This document shows positions 25,446-34,845 of a stretch of 64,000 nt of DNA, piece after piece; the first letter of the stretch is position 1, and the number at the start of each line of letters is the position of its first letter. The position numbers and the translations under genes were made by a program. Source of the DNA: DMER64 sp964600385. GTDB lineage: Bacteria > Bacteroidota > Bacteroidia > Bacteroidales > UBA932. Where the stretch lies: positions 101,532-165,531 of the forward strand of contig CAZRJC010000004.1 of the NCBI GenBank assembly GCA_964600385.1, read 5' to 3'. The notes under the pieces were generated by a model. It was not told the origin of the DNA. It did not search any database and saw nothing but the letters and a program-made list of their open reading frames with translations.

Positions 25446-27548
25446 ATGAAACAAATACTTTTTATTTTATCTATGGGAATACTGTTTACCATGTCCTGTA
25501 ATAGTCCGGATACAAAAAATCCTTTACTGGGAGAATATAACACTCCTTTTCAGACGCCTCCGTTCAACGAAATACAGCCGGAACATTTCCTTCCTGCCAT
25601 AACGGAAGCCATTGAACAACATAACGCAGAGATTGAGGCCATTGTCACAAATCCCGAACAGCCGACTTTTGAAAATACTGTGGCTGCCTACGATCGTGCA
25701 GGGAAATTACTAAGCCGTGTTTCGTCCGCATTCAGTACCCTGAACGGGGCTAATACAACTCAGGAATTACAGGATCTGGACAGGGAAATAACTCCGCTGT
25801 TATCCCGTCACAATAATGAGATCAGCCTGAATCCCGTACTTTTTGAGCGTATAAAAGTGCTGTATGACAAAAAAGACAGTCTGGGCCTGAATCCGCAGCA
25901 GATGCGTACCCTTGAAAAGTATTATGACGATTTTGTACGCAATGGCGCCAATCTTTCAGAAGAAGACAAGACAGTCCTGATGGATATCAACACCCGTTTG
26001 TCCGACCTGAGTCTCCGTTACGGGCAGAACTTGTTGGCCGAAACAAACAGTTTCAGAATGGTCGTGGACGATGTGGCCCGTCTGGAAGGGCTTCCTCAGG
26101 AAAATGTAAAAGCCGCTGCCGCTCTGGCCACCTCTATGGGTATGGAAGGGAAGTACGTTTTCACACCTGCCAAACCTTCTTGGATTCCTTTCCTTCAATA
26201 CGTCAAAGACCGGGAACTCCGTGAGAAATTATACAGGGGATATTTCATGCGCGGAGACAACGATAACGAGAACGACAATAAAGAGCTTATTGGTCAGATA
26301 GTTAACCTGCGTCTGAGAAAAGCCGTTCTCCTTGGATATCCCAGCTATGCCGATTATGCCCTGGTTAACAATATGGCCAAAGAACCGGCTGCTGTTAACG
26401 ATTTCCTTGAGCGCGTATGGGCTCCGGCGCTGAAAGTTGCCAAAGAAGAACTGGCCCGGATGCAGCAAATTGCAGATGCCGAAGGTGCCGGTTATAAACT
26501 GGCCAGCTGGGACTGGTGGTATTATGCCGAAAAACTGCGTAAGGCAAAATACGATTTGGATGAACAGGAGATAAAACCTTACCTGCAACTTGAAAATGTA
26601 CGCGACGGCATGTTCTATGTGGCCAATAAGCTGTATGGAATCACTTTTGAAAAACAGGACAATATCCAGGTATATGATCCTTCTGTGGAAACATTCGAGG
26701 TAAAAGATAATGACGGCAGCCACCTGGCCATTCTCTACCTGGATTATCCTACCCGTGACGGGAAACGTGCCGGAGCCTGGTGTTCCAGGTTACGTCGTTA
26801 CATGAAATTTGCCGATGGCACCGAGCAATTCCCTCTGGTAACGGTTACCTGTAATTTTCCCCCAAGAATGGATGACGGGCCTGTGCTGTTGAGCTGGGAC
26901 GAAGCAGAGACCCTGTTCCACGAGTTTGGTCACGCATTACAGGGCTTCTTCAGCCGCGGTGACTATGGCCGGATTTGCGGAAGCCTTCCCCGCGACATGG
27001 TGGAATTGCCCTCTCAAATTAATGAGCATTGGGCTTCACAACCCGAAGTTCTGAAGGTATATGCCAAACATTACCAGACTGGTGAACCCATGCCCGACGA
27101 ACTGATACAAAAACTCGTGAACAGCAGTCATTTCAACCAGGGCTTTTCCACCGTGGAATACATCGCGGCAGCTCTGCTGGATATGAACTGGCATGCTGCA
27201 TCTTCGGAACAGGTTTACAATGTGAATGATTTCGAAAAGGCTGCCATGGATAAATACGGTCTCCCCAATGAGATTATTCCGCGTTACCGGTCCACCTATT
27301 TTTCACACGTCTTTAACGGCGGATATGCCGTAGGTTATTATGTATACCTGTGGGCCGAGATTCTTGACGCCGATGCCTTCGATGCCTTCTCTCAATCCGG
27401 CGACCTGTTCAACCAGCAATACGCCGGAGCTTTCCGGAAATACATTCTTGCCGAAGGCGGCCTGGACGACCCTATGACCCAGTACCTGCGTTTCCGGGGT
27501 CAAATGCCTACGGAAGAACCTCTTTTAAGAAATCGTGGTCTTAAATAA
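25446..27548 (+). CDS. M3 family peptidyl-dipeptidase lipoprotein (first of a tandem pair)
   Basis: A 700-residue zinc peptidase of the thimet/Dcp family that removes C-terminal dipeptides or cleaves short peptides. The N-terminal signal ends FTMSC (lipobox Cys), so it is a periplasmic or outer-membrane lipoprotein; most Dcp enzymes are cytoplasmic, but lipoprotein forms are known in Bacteroidota. The zinc motif HEFGH begins at His492, inside ETLFHEFGHALQGFFSRGDYGRICG. It is closely similar throughout to the next gene, including DWWYYAEKLRKAKYDLDEQEIKPYL, so the two arose by tandem duplication. The gap between them is 10 bp. Confidence 0.93.
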   Translation: MKQILFILSMGILFTMSCNSPDTKNPLLGEYNTPFQTPPFNEIQPEHFLPAITEAIEQHNAEIEAIVTNPEQPTFENTVAAYDRAGKLLSRVSSAFSTLNGANTTQELQDLDREITPLLSRHNNEISLNPVLFERIKVLYDKKDSLGLNPQQMRTLEKYYDDFVRNGANLSEEDKTVLMDINTRLSDLSLRYGQNLLAETNSFRMVVDDVARLEGLPQENVKAAAALATSMGMEGKYVFTPAKPSWIPFLQYVKDRELREKLYRGYFMRGDNDNENDNKELIGQIVNLRLRKAVLLGYPSYADYALVNNMAKEPAAVNDFLERVWAPALKVAKEELARMQQIADAEGAGYKLASWDWWYYAEKLRKAKYDLDEQEIKPYLQLENVRDGMFYVANKLYGITFEKQDNIQVYDPSVETFEVKDNDGSHLAILYLDYPTRDGKRAGAWCSRLRRYMKFADGTEQFPLVTVTCNFPPRMDDGPVLLSWDEAETLFHEFGHALQGFFSRGDYGRICGSLPRDMVELPSQINEHWASQPEVLKVYAKHYQTGEPMPDELIQKLVNSSHFNQGFSTVEYIAAALLDMNWHAASSEQVYNVNDFEKAAMDKYGLPNEIIPRYRSTYFSHVFNGGYAVGYYVYLWAEILDADAFDAFSQSGDLFNQQYAGAFRKYILAEGGLDDPMTQYLRFRGQMPTEEPLLRNRGLK

Positions 27549-27558
27549 AATTCAAAAC

Positions 27559-29658
27559 ATGAAAAAGCTTTTATTTTTCTGCCTTGCCGGCCTGTTGGCC
27601 GCCTGCGCCACAAAAGATCCCAATATGAATAATCCTCTACTTAGCGAATTCAACACGCCGTTCGGAACGCCTCCTTTTGAGCAAATCCGGATAGAGCATT
27701 ACAAACCGGCCATTGAAGCGGCCATGAAACAGCATAAAGACGAAATCAAGGCTATTCTAGACAATCCTCAGGAGCCCGATTTTGAAAACACCATTGTTCC
27801 CCTCGATGCATCGGGACGCCTGCTGGGCAAAATCGGATCAATTTTCAGTAATCTGTACGGAGCCGACACCAATCCTCAGATGCAGGAACTGGCCATGGAA
27901 CTCATGCCCATGTTATCGCAGCATTCAGACGAGATCATGCTCGACCCGCTTCTTTTTCAACGCGTAAAGGCTGTGTACGAAAAGCGGGAAACCCTGAATC
28001 TCTCTGCACAGGCTCTGCGCACCCTGGAGAAGTATTACAACGACTTTGTACGTGAGGGAGCCAATCTCTCCGACGAGGATAAAGCAAAGCTCATGGAGAT
28101 CAACACGCAGATTTCCACCACCTCGTTGCAATACGGTGATAATATCCTTAAAGAGACCAATGCTTTCCGTCTTGTTGTGGATAATATTGAAGACCTGAAG
28201 GGATTGCCTCAGGAAAACATCACGGCTGCTGCCGAACAGGCCAAGGCAGAAGGAATGGAAGGCAAATGGGTTTTCACTCCCAACAAGCCCTCATGGATTC
28301 CTTTCCTGCAATACGTACAAAACAGGGAATTAAGGGAGAAACTATACAAAGGCTATTATATGCGGGGCGACAACAACAATGAAAACGATAACAAAGTCCT
28401 GGTTGACAAACTGGTTAACCTTCGTCTGCAACGCGCACAACTGCTTGGCTATAAAACCTATGCAGATTATGTACTGGAAGAAAACATGGCTAAGAATTCC
28501 GACAATGTCTACGGCTTCCTGGGACGCGTCTGGACTCCTGCACTTAAGGTAGCTAAAGAAGAACTGGCCCGGATGCAAAAGATTGCCGATGCCGAAGGTG
28601 CCGGATTCAAACTGGCCAGTTGGGATTGGTGGTATTATGCCGAAAAACTGCGTAAGGCAGAATACGATCTGGATGAACAGGAGATAAAACCCTATTTGAA
28701 ACTGGAAAACGTACGGGACGGAATGTTTTATGTGGCCAACAAACTGTACGGGATTACTTTTGAAAAACGTACCGACATTCCCGTGTACAATAAAGACGTG
28801 GAAACCTTTGAGGTAAAAGACGCCGACGGGAGTCACCTGGCCGTTTTCTACCTGGATTATTATACCAGGGCAAGCAAAAACGCAGGTGCGTGGTGTACCG
28901 GATTCCGCAATTATTATAAGGAAGACGGAAAAGAAGTATTCCCTCTTGTATCGGTGGTTACTAATTTCCCCAATCCGGTGGGAGAGGCACCCGTATTATT
29001 GAGCTGGGACGAAACCGAAACCCTGTTTCATGAATTCGGCCACGCTTTACATGGCTTTTTCAGTCGTGGAGATTACGATAGGATATGCGGTTCCTTACCT
29101 AACGATATGGTAGAGCTGCCCTCACAGATAAACGAACATTGGGCTGCTGCCCCCGAAGTTTTAAAGGTGTATGCCAAACATTACCAGAGTGGCGAACCCA
29201 TGCCCGACGCGCTTATACAAAAAATCGTGAACAGCAGTCATTTCAATCAGGGCTTTGCTACTGTCGAATATGTGGCCGCCTCGTTACTGGATATCAACTG
29301 GTATTCTTCGCCTGTTGAACAATCTTACGACGTTAACGCCTTTGAAAAGAAAGTGCTCGATGGTTACGGACTCATCCCCGAGATTCTTCCCCGTTACCGT
29401 TCCACCTACTTTTCACATATTTTTGACGGAGGCTATGCCGTAGGATACTATGTCTATTTATGGGCCGAGGTGCTCGATGCCGATGCCTTTGATGCCTATG
29501 AACAGTCCGGTGACCTGTTCAACAAAGACCTGGCCGATAAATTCCGTAAATACGTCCTGGCCGAGGGCGGATGGGACGAACCCATGACGCAATATGTCCG
29601 TTTCCGCGGGCAGGAACCCACAGAAACCCCGTTACTCAGAAACAGAGGACTGCTATGA
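27559..29658 (+). CDS. M3 family peptidyl-dipeptidase lipoprotein (second of a tandem pair)
   Basis: A 699-residue paralogue of the preceding gene, with lipobox LLAAC near residue 14-16 and the zinc motif HEFGH starting at His491. Conserved blocks shared with its neighbour include GLPQEN, KPSWIPFLQYV, GDNxNENDNK, SSHFNQGF and the C-terminal PLLRNRGL. Differences cluster in the N-terminal 60 residues and the loop after the zinc helix. The chosen ATG at 27559 starts the signal peptide; an earlier in-frame start adds only eight residues. The stop overlaps the next start by four bases (ATGA), so translation is likely coupled to the serine hydrolase. Confidence 0.93.
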   Translation: MKKLLFFCLAGLLAACATKDPNMNNPLLSEFNTPFGTPPFEQIRIEHYKPAIEAAMKQHKDEIKAILDNPQEPDFENTIVPLDASGRLLGKIGSIFSNLYGADTNPQMQELAMELMPMLSQHSDEIMLDPLLFQRVKAVYEKRETLNLSAQALRTLEKYYNDFVREGANLSDEDKAKLMEINTQISTTSLQYGDNILKETNAFRLVVDNIEDLKGLPQENITAAAEQAKAEGMEGKWVFTPNKPSWIPFLQYVQNRELREKLYKGYYMRGDNNNENDNKVLVDKLVNLRLQRAQLLGYKTYADYVLEENMAKNSDNVYGFLGRVWTPALKVAKEELARMQKIADAEGAGFKLASWDWWYYAEKLRKAEYDLDEQEIKPYLKLENVRDGMFYVANKLYGITFEKRTDIPVYNKDVETFEVKDADGSHLAVFYLDYYTRASKNAGAWCTGFRNYYKEDGKEVFPLVSVVTNFPNPVGEAPVLLSWDETETLFHEFGHALHGFFSRGDYDRICGSLPNDMVELPSQINEHWAAAPEVLKVYAKHYQSGEPMPDALIQKIVNSSHFNQGFATVEYVAASLLDINWYSSPVEQSYDVNAFEKKVLDGYGLIPEILPRYRSTYFSHIFDGGYAVGYYVYLWAEVLDADAFDAYEQSGDLFNKDLADKFRKYVLAEGGWDEPMTQYVRFRGQEPTETPLLRNRGLL

Positions 29659-30857
29659 AAAAGGTATGTTTGATTCTTGTTTTTGCCTCGCTTGCTTTAC
29701 TGAGCTGCGACCGTACCGCTCCGGGCGGAGGCATTCCTTCCGCCTCGCCCCGGTCAGTCGGGATGGATGCCGGAAGACTGGCCGGAGTGGACCAGGTGAT
29801 TCTCGACGCCATTGAAAACGGCGATGCCCCGGGAGCCGTTCTGGCTGTCGTACGTCATGGAAAGATGGTTTATCTTAAGGCGTACGGTAACAAACAGGTG
29901 GTGCCCGACACCGTGCCAATGACCGTGGAATCTGTCTTTGACCTGGCCTCGGTAAGTAAATGTGTAGGGACTACTTTATCTGTCATGCAACTGGTAGAGC
30001 AGGGCAAACTGCGTTTAATGGATCCTGTTGAACGGTTTATTCCAGGATTCGAACCCTGGACCGATTCATTATCGGGACAGACCATTCCCATCACTATCAC
30101 AGATCTGATGACACATACCTCGGGCCTTCCTCCATACGGGCCTACCGAGGCTTTGGTGGCTCAGTACGGTTCTCCCGGTCCCGAAGGTCTTATGGAGTAT
30201 ATCTGTCACTGCCCCAGAGATTTCAAACCCACAACCGATTATCAGTACAGCTGCCTGAATTTCATAACCTTACAAAATGTGCTGGAAAAAATTACAGGTC
30301 AGCGCCTGTGTGATTATGCCAGGGAGAACGTATTTAACGTGCTCGGACTGAAACACACCATGTACATGCCCGAGGGAGAAACCCTGGCACTGTGCTGTCC
30401 CACCGAACTTCAGGCAGACAGCCTGCCGCTTGTGGGTCAGGTGCACGATCCGCTGGCCCGCCGTTTGAACGGGGGTAATTCAGGTAATGCCGGTGTTTTT
30501 TCAAATGCCAATGACCTGGCCGTAATAGCCGTTGCGTTGTTAAACGGAGGCGAATACAGGGGGCGGCGCATTCTCGGGCCACAAACGGTAAAGACCATGG
30601 CTCGTGTTCCGGATGAAGTAAAAGAGTTCGGACGTACACTCGGCTGGGGCAATGAAGGTTCCTGGAACGGCAATTTATTCGATCCTGCGACGGTTTACGG
30701 TCATACAGGCTATACCGGAACCTCCATAGTCATAGATCCCGATTCCGATACGGCCGTTATCTTGCTGACCAACAGGGTACATCCCTATGACGACGGATCT
30801 ACTGTAAGATTAAGAACACTGGTTGCCAATATTGTAGCCGGTGCTATTATCAAATGA
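29655..30857 (+). CDS. Serine hydrolase lipoprotein, class C beta-lactamase/esterase family
   Basis: A 400-residue exported protein of the penicillin-binding/beta-lactamase-like fold. The lipobox is ALLSC. The SxxK active site reads Ser99-Val-Ser-Lys102 in DLASVSKCVGTTLSVMQLVE; the second motif Y-x-x region is YQYSCLNFITL, with a Cys where many members have Asn spacing, and the third motif is near HTGYTGTS. Such proteins are usually D-amino-acid peptidases or esterases, not resistance enzymes. It overlaps the M3 peptidase gene by four bases and the following unknown gene by four bases, implying an operon for peptide or cell-wall fragment handling. Confidence 0.86.
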   Translation: MKKVCLILVFASLALLSCDRTAPGGGIPSASPRSVGMDAGRLAGVDQVILDAIENGDAPGAVLAVVRHGKMVYLKAYGNKQVVPDTVPMTVESVFDLASVSKCVGTTLSVMQLVEQGKLRLMDPVERFIPGFEPWTDSLSGQTIPITITDLMTHTSGLPPYGPTEALVAQYGSPGPEGLMEYICHCPRDFKPTTDYQYSCLNFITLQNVLEKITGQRLCDYARENVFNVLGLKHTMYMPEGETLALCCPTELQADSLPLVGQVHDPLARRLNGGNSGNAGVFSNANDLAVIAVALLNGGEYRGRRILGPQTVKTMARVPDEVKEFGRTLGWGNEGSWNGNLFDPATVYGHTGYTGTSIVIDPDSDTAVILLTNRVHPYDDGSTVRLRTLVANIVAGAIIK

Positions 30858-31549
30858 ATATGAAGAATATCTTCGCAATACTAATTCTTTGTGCAGCAGG
30901 TTATACGACCGGCTACTCACAATCGGTTTTTCTAGAAATCGATACTACAAAGCCGTATACAGAATTGTATTATTTCAATGAATTTTCTCCAGGAACCATT
31001 CAATTCCGGGATGGAACGGTTTTTAACGGTCAGTTGAACATCCTGCTGGCTTCTTCAACTCTCTGCTTTTTGGACGAGGAAGGATTTCCTGATATTTTCA
31101 GCGATATCAGCCAGGTATCTGCCGTCTTGGTAGGCAGGAATTATTTTATTCCGTTGCTTGGTCATTACATGCAGATATTCGATACCGACGGTAACGTTAT
31201 GTTTGGTGTAGAACAATACCTTGAACTCGAGGCGGAAAAACGTTACGGAGCCTTCGGCCGTGAAGAAAAATCGCCCAATGTGCCCATTGAGAAAAGGAAC
31301 CTGCGCAATGAAGGTTTCAATGTTACCACAGGCGGGAAATTACTGGCGATAGAATCAACGCCGTATACTGTTCATCAGCAGGCATATCTTATCAGGGATA
31401 AAAAAGCATATACATTGAACGAGAAGAGTTTTAAAAAATTCTTTCCTTCAAAAAAGGCTATAATTGAACAATATATCATCGAAAATGCAGTTGATTTTTC
31501 CAATCCCGATCAGGTATTGCTGTTATTCAAATTTGTGGTTGCCAATTAG
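30854..31549 (+). CDS. Unknown exported protein
   Basis: A 231-residue protein of unknown function. It has an N-terminal signal peptide (about 22 residues, ending GYSQ) and then a beta-rich, mixed region with no recognisable motif. Two visible segments, GTIQFRDGTVFNGQLNILLASSTLCFLD and GRNYFIPLLGHYMQIFDTDG, resemble small repeated beta units, and the C-terminal third is helical and lysine-rich (NEKSFKKFFPSKKAIIEQYI). The gene overlaps the serine hydrolase by four bases (ATGA) and ends in a 23-bp overlap with the convergent TolB-like gene. It may be a partner of the peptidases in this operon, but I do not recognise it. Confidence 0.7.
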   Translation: MNMKNIFAILILCAAGYTTGYSQSVFLEIDTTKPYTELYYFNEFSPGTIQFRDGTVFNGQLNILLASSTLCFLDEEGFPDIFSDISQVSAVLVGRNYFIPLLGHYMQIFDTDGNVMFGVEQYLELEAEKRYGAFGREEKSPNVPIEKRNLRNEGFNVTTGGKLLAIESTPYTVHQQAYLIRDKKAYTLNEKSFKKFFPSKKAIIEQYIIENAVDFSNPDQVLLLFKFVVAN

Positions 31550-33032
31550 TATCAGCCTCATCTTTAAGGCCGCCCCAGGACAGCGATGTTTTGCGGGCGG
31601 TTTTTTTTGCGGCTTTTCTCATGTCCAGTTTAACCGGTCCGGTTATAAATTCGGGGATATTATAAGAAAAAAGTAAATTGGAATAATACATTGCCGGGTT
31701 TTTCTGAGGCAGCAGGAAAGGCTTGCCGGTACGTCCGTTCTCATCTATACAGGCAATATAAGGCCGTGTATATAGCCCGTCGTCTCTCCGGCTGGAAAAA
31801 ACTATCCAGCGGGAATTACTGCCCCAGCTGTGATAACTCTCTGTCTCAGAACTGTTGAGACCTTCCATCAGATGCCATTCTCCGGTTTGCAGATCAAGCA
31901 AACCCAGATCGGCCTCGGCGTGCCATATCGGGAAGGTTCCGTAATCGGCCAGGGTGAACATCAGGTATCGCCCATCCGGAGAAGGACGGGGAAATGTAAG
32001 GCTCTTTCCCATGGCCGGTGCATTTATCAGCGTATCTGTCACACTCCCAAAAGTGCCGGATTCCGGATGAAACGCTATACGGCACAGCGCGTAGCGGACC
32101 TCAAGGTATTCATCGGGCATCTTTTTCTCATCGGATACACAGAAATAGAGGTATTTCCCGTCCGGAGAAAAAGCGGGAAAAGTTTCAAATTTATTTGTAG
32201 TAAGCTGTTTTGAAGAAATTAGGCTGTTTCCCCGGGTGTCGAACACCACAACATCAGATGCCTCGTCGTATACTTCAATTCTTTTGTCTTCACCCATTGG
32301 AAACATTTGCCGGGTTGTATTCACAGAATAGGCGATATAGCGTCCCGAAGGGTGCCAGTACGGATATACGCAATTGGACAGGGTCTGTGCAGTTTTCGTT
32401 TCATAGACAGACGTTTCGCCGTTTTTCTTAATGATTGTTCCGCCTTGCAGACCCCTCAGGTGAAGGTTAAAATAATCCGGATTCCCATAGTTGACTGCAT
32501 GACAATTCACACAGGTTTCTTTCATGAGGGTATTTACAAAGATTTCTTTCTGGCTGAACGAATGCAATTCACGCTGGTATATACCCATACGGCTGTACAA
32601 TTCATAACCGGGGGCAACAAGGCGGTACATTAGCCCGTAATCGACCGGATAACTGCTGATATATATGGAAAACGGGGCGTATTGCTCCCAGCGTTCTCCC
32701 TTCAGGGCGCATACTGTTACACAAATGCTGTCACCGATATTTGCCATTATCAGTTTTGCCCATTTTTTTGCAGGGATGGAAATTCCTTTCCTGCCGGTTA
32801 TCTGGAAATAAGTTCCGTCCGGTCCGGAAAATTCCGCGGAAAGGGCTAAAAAGGAACTGTCTGTTAGCGTGAAATTCAGGGGGGCAATGTTATTTGGGAC
32901 CGTGACCGTAGTATAGTCCGGCCAGATTGCCGGTTGCTGTGCTACCGGCACAGGATTTTCAGGGCCTGAAACACAGCCGTGTAAAATACACAGAACCATC
33001 CATTGCAGTATAAGAAAAACATTTTGTTTCAT
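31527..33032 (-). CDS. TolB-like beta-propeller lipoprotein with a CxxCH haem motif
   Basis: A 501-residue exported protein. The signal ends LHGC (Cys20), a lipobox. Residues 30-120 form an unassigned beta domain. A single CxxCH motif, Cys174-Val-Asn-Cys177-His178 in ETCVNCHAVN, can bind haem c covalently. The rest (about 215-460) contains PD40/WD-like repeats with SPDGKYLYF, PSPDGRYLMF and WGSNSRWIVFSSRR, typical of a six-bladed TolB-like propeller. It begins 4 bp after the DUF6057-type membrane gene and is certainly co-transcribed with it. The 3' end overlaps the opposite-strand gene by 23 bp. I chose Met at 33032 because it begins the signal peptide. A redox or sensing role is inference. 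Confidence 0.8.
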   Translation of the reverse strand: MKQNVFLILQWMVLCILHGCVSGPENPVPVAQQPAIWPDYTTVTVPNNIAPLNFTLTDSSFLALSAEFSGPDGTYFQITGRKGISIPAKKWAKLIMANIGDSICVTVCALKGERWEQYAPFSIYISSYPVDYGLMYRLVAPGYELYSRMGIYQRELHSFSQKEIFVNTLMKETCVNCHAVNYGNPDYFNLHLRGLQGGTIIKKNGETSVYETKTAQTLSNCVYPYWHPSGRYIAYSVNTTRQMFPMGEDKRIEVYDEASDVVVFDTRGNSLISSKQLTTNKFETFPAFSPDGKYLYFCVSDEKKMPDEYLEVRYALCRIAFHPESGTFGSVTDTLINAPAMGKSLTFPRPSPDGRYLMFTLADYGTFPIWHAEADLGLLDLQTGEWHLMEGLNSSETESYHSWGSNSRWIVFSSRRDDGLYTRPYIACIDENGRTGKPFLLPQKNPAMYYSNLLFSYNIPEFITGPVKLDMRKAAKKTARKTSLSWGGLKDEADTNWQPQI

Positions 33033-33036
33033 GGCC

Positions 33037-34785
33037 CTAAAATATAAAGAACAGGTAATACCAGAATGTATGGCCAAAAGGTTTTTCAAGAACAACCTTA
33101 GCCTGTTGCTCAGAAGTGACAGACAGGGTTTTCATGAATTCCTGAAGGCCTGTTATAATTGTGTCATCCAGTTTCCAGGGGACGGATGTGAAATTTCCTT
33201 TTTTTTGAAACCATTCAAAAGCCAGTGCCTGCTGGTAGGCCCAGGGAACAGATGTGAAGTTGTTACTGCCCAGGGTGTAATATTCAGAAATCTTATCCCA
33301 GTCTTTATTCAGCAGAGCGTGGGCCATCAGGTACCGGAATGCATCCCGGTTCCCGGGGTTGTGCTGTACCAGATTCTTAAGGATAGCCTGCATGTTTCCG
33401 GAACTGAATATTTCATCGTCGGGAAGCCGGTATTGTCTTAGTAGCGCCCATTCCGGATGGTTTTCTTCTGTTGCGCTGGCTGCCCATTTCCGATATAAAA
33501 GTGTTTGTTTTAAAATGCCCAGATATTTCTCTGCCACACTGAATTTTCCGTTAATGAAATTTGTTTCTGCCAGACGTTTTATACAGCGTGCACTTTTCTG
33601 GTGGTCGGGAATAGCTTCCATTGCCTCGAAAACATAATGCTGCGCTTCATTAATTAATCCCAGGTGGAAAAAAACTTCGGCAGTTGTAAGCGGCGAGGTG
33701 AAATCACCTCCGAATGAGGGAATTAAGCCTTCGGTACTGTTTTGAAAATAGGCAAAAAGCTTGTCCTCCGATGTACAGGTTTTGACCAGGGCAAGGTTTA
33801 GACAGGTAAGGGAAATGGGGGTAGAAGGCGATTTTTTATCGGACTGCCTGATAATTTGTTCCCATTCTTGTCTGGAAGCCATGTGATCGTATTCCAGAGC
33901 CTCCTCCAAAGAAGGCTCAATGGCTTTATTAAGCAGTAAAAAGCCTGCAAGAACCGCCATGAAAAAGCCTCCGAAGGTCACAACCGTCACGGTCCGCGCT
34001 TTTTTTGCCTGAGGAAGTAGCGGACCGGTGATCAATATCACAAATACAAGTAGCCAGAATATGTATTGAAAATGGTAGTTCTCCATTGGATACCGATAAA
34101 ATCCTGTTCCCAGAAAAAGTTGCCCATAAGAATATGGAAGAAACGTTCCGGCGGCAAGGGGTAAACCGATTGCCAATAGCAGAGTAACGGAAAGAAGAAA
34201 AATCAGCTGCAACCATTGTTTTGTCTGACGGGCTTTACACATTTCATACAGCAAAACAAGAGACAGATAAAGCAAAAAAGCACCGCCTGCCGTAAAGTAT
34301 ACAATCAAGGCAATACCTCCTGCAAAAAACGGATACCAGCGTTTGTGACGTAAAGAAAGTACCGTCAGAACAGTACCTAATGATATAAGCTGAGCCACAA
34401 TTCCCGCAATAAGATAATTCTCGTTACAGAGGAACCTCCAGGCCATCAGGGCGGGAAAAACGGATAAAAAAAGATATTCGGTTTTCGTTCCGGCTTTTTC
34501 CAGCAATTTCCCAACGCTTAGTTGTACTAAAACAATTAATAGGGCAGAGATAAAAGCTCCTGACCAGGCATAAACGTAGAATTGGGTAAGAAAAGCCCCC
34601 GCATATGATGCCAAGCCACCCGGATGCATTACCGTTTGCAGGGAATAGTCTATGTTATACAGGAAAAGCTGGTTTTGTTCCTGAAAATATATAAGCCCCG
34701 GTGCATGCAGAAGAAAATAGAAAAATACTGCTATTCCTAATACAAATGGGATCGCTGTTTTCGAGTATCTTAACAAATGCTCCAT
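33037..34785 (-). CDS. Polytopic membrane protein with C-terminal TPR-like region (DUF6057-like)
   Basis: A 582-residue protein with about ten transmembrane helices in residues 10-290 and a soluble, helical, repeat-like second half (about 300-560) resembling TPR modules, for example LGLINEAQHYVFEAMEAIPDH and NFINGKFSVAEKYLGILKQ. This arrangement matches a Bacteroidota family found next to TolB-like lipoproteins (I recall it as DUF6057). It lies 4 bp upstream of the haem-motif lipoprotein, so the two are probably partners: a membrane anchor with a periplasmic propeller. The function is unknown to me. Confidence 0.75.
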   Translation of the reverse strand: MEHLLRYSKTAIPFVLGIAVFFYFLLHAPGLIYFQEQNQLFLYNIDYSLQTVMHPGGLASYAGAFLTQFYVYAWSGAFISALLIVLVQLSVGKLLEKAGTKTEYLFLSVFPALMAWRFLCNENYLIAGIVAQLISLGTVLTVLSLRHKRWYPFFAGGIALIVYFTAGGAFLLYLSLVLLYEMCKARQTKQWLQLIFLLSVTLLLAIGLPLAAGTFLPYSYGQLFLGTGFYRYPMENYHFQYIFWLLVFVILITGPLLPQAKKARTVTVVTFGGFFMAVLAGFLLLNKAIEPSLEEALEYDHMASRQEWEQIIRQSDKKSPSTPISLTCLNLALVKTCTSEDKLFAYFQNSTEGLIPSFGGDFTSPLTTAEVFFHLGLINEAQHYVFEAMEAIPDHQKSARCIKRLAETNFINGKFSVAEKYLGILKQTLLYRKWAASATEENHPEWALLRQYRLPDDEIFSSGNMQAILKNLVQHNPGNRDAFRYLMAHALLNKDWDKISEYYTLGSNNFTSVPWAYQQALAFEWFQKKGNFTSVPWKLDDTIITGLQEFMKTLSVTSEQQAKVVLEKPFGHTFWYYLFFIF

Positions 34786-34796
34786 AAATAAAGGAA

Positions 34797-34824
34797 AATA
34801 GAGCGGTCATATGACCGCTCTATT
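34797..34824 (-). terminator. Perfect 28-bp palindrome ending the first susCD unit
   Basis: From AATAGAGCGGTCAT to its complement, a perfect palindrome with no unpaired loop in DNA. On the minus strand it lies 21 bp after the susD stop and is followed by the T-rich sequence TTCCTTTATTT, giving an intrinsic terminator. Confidence 0.75.
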
Positions 34825-34845
34825 CTAAAAACAATTTTAGTTAAT

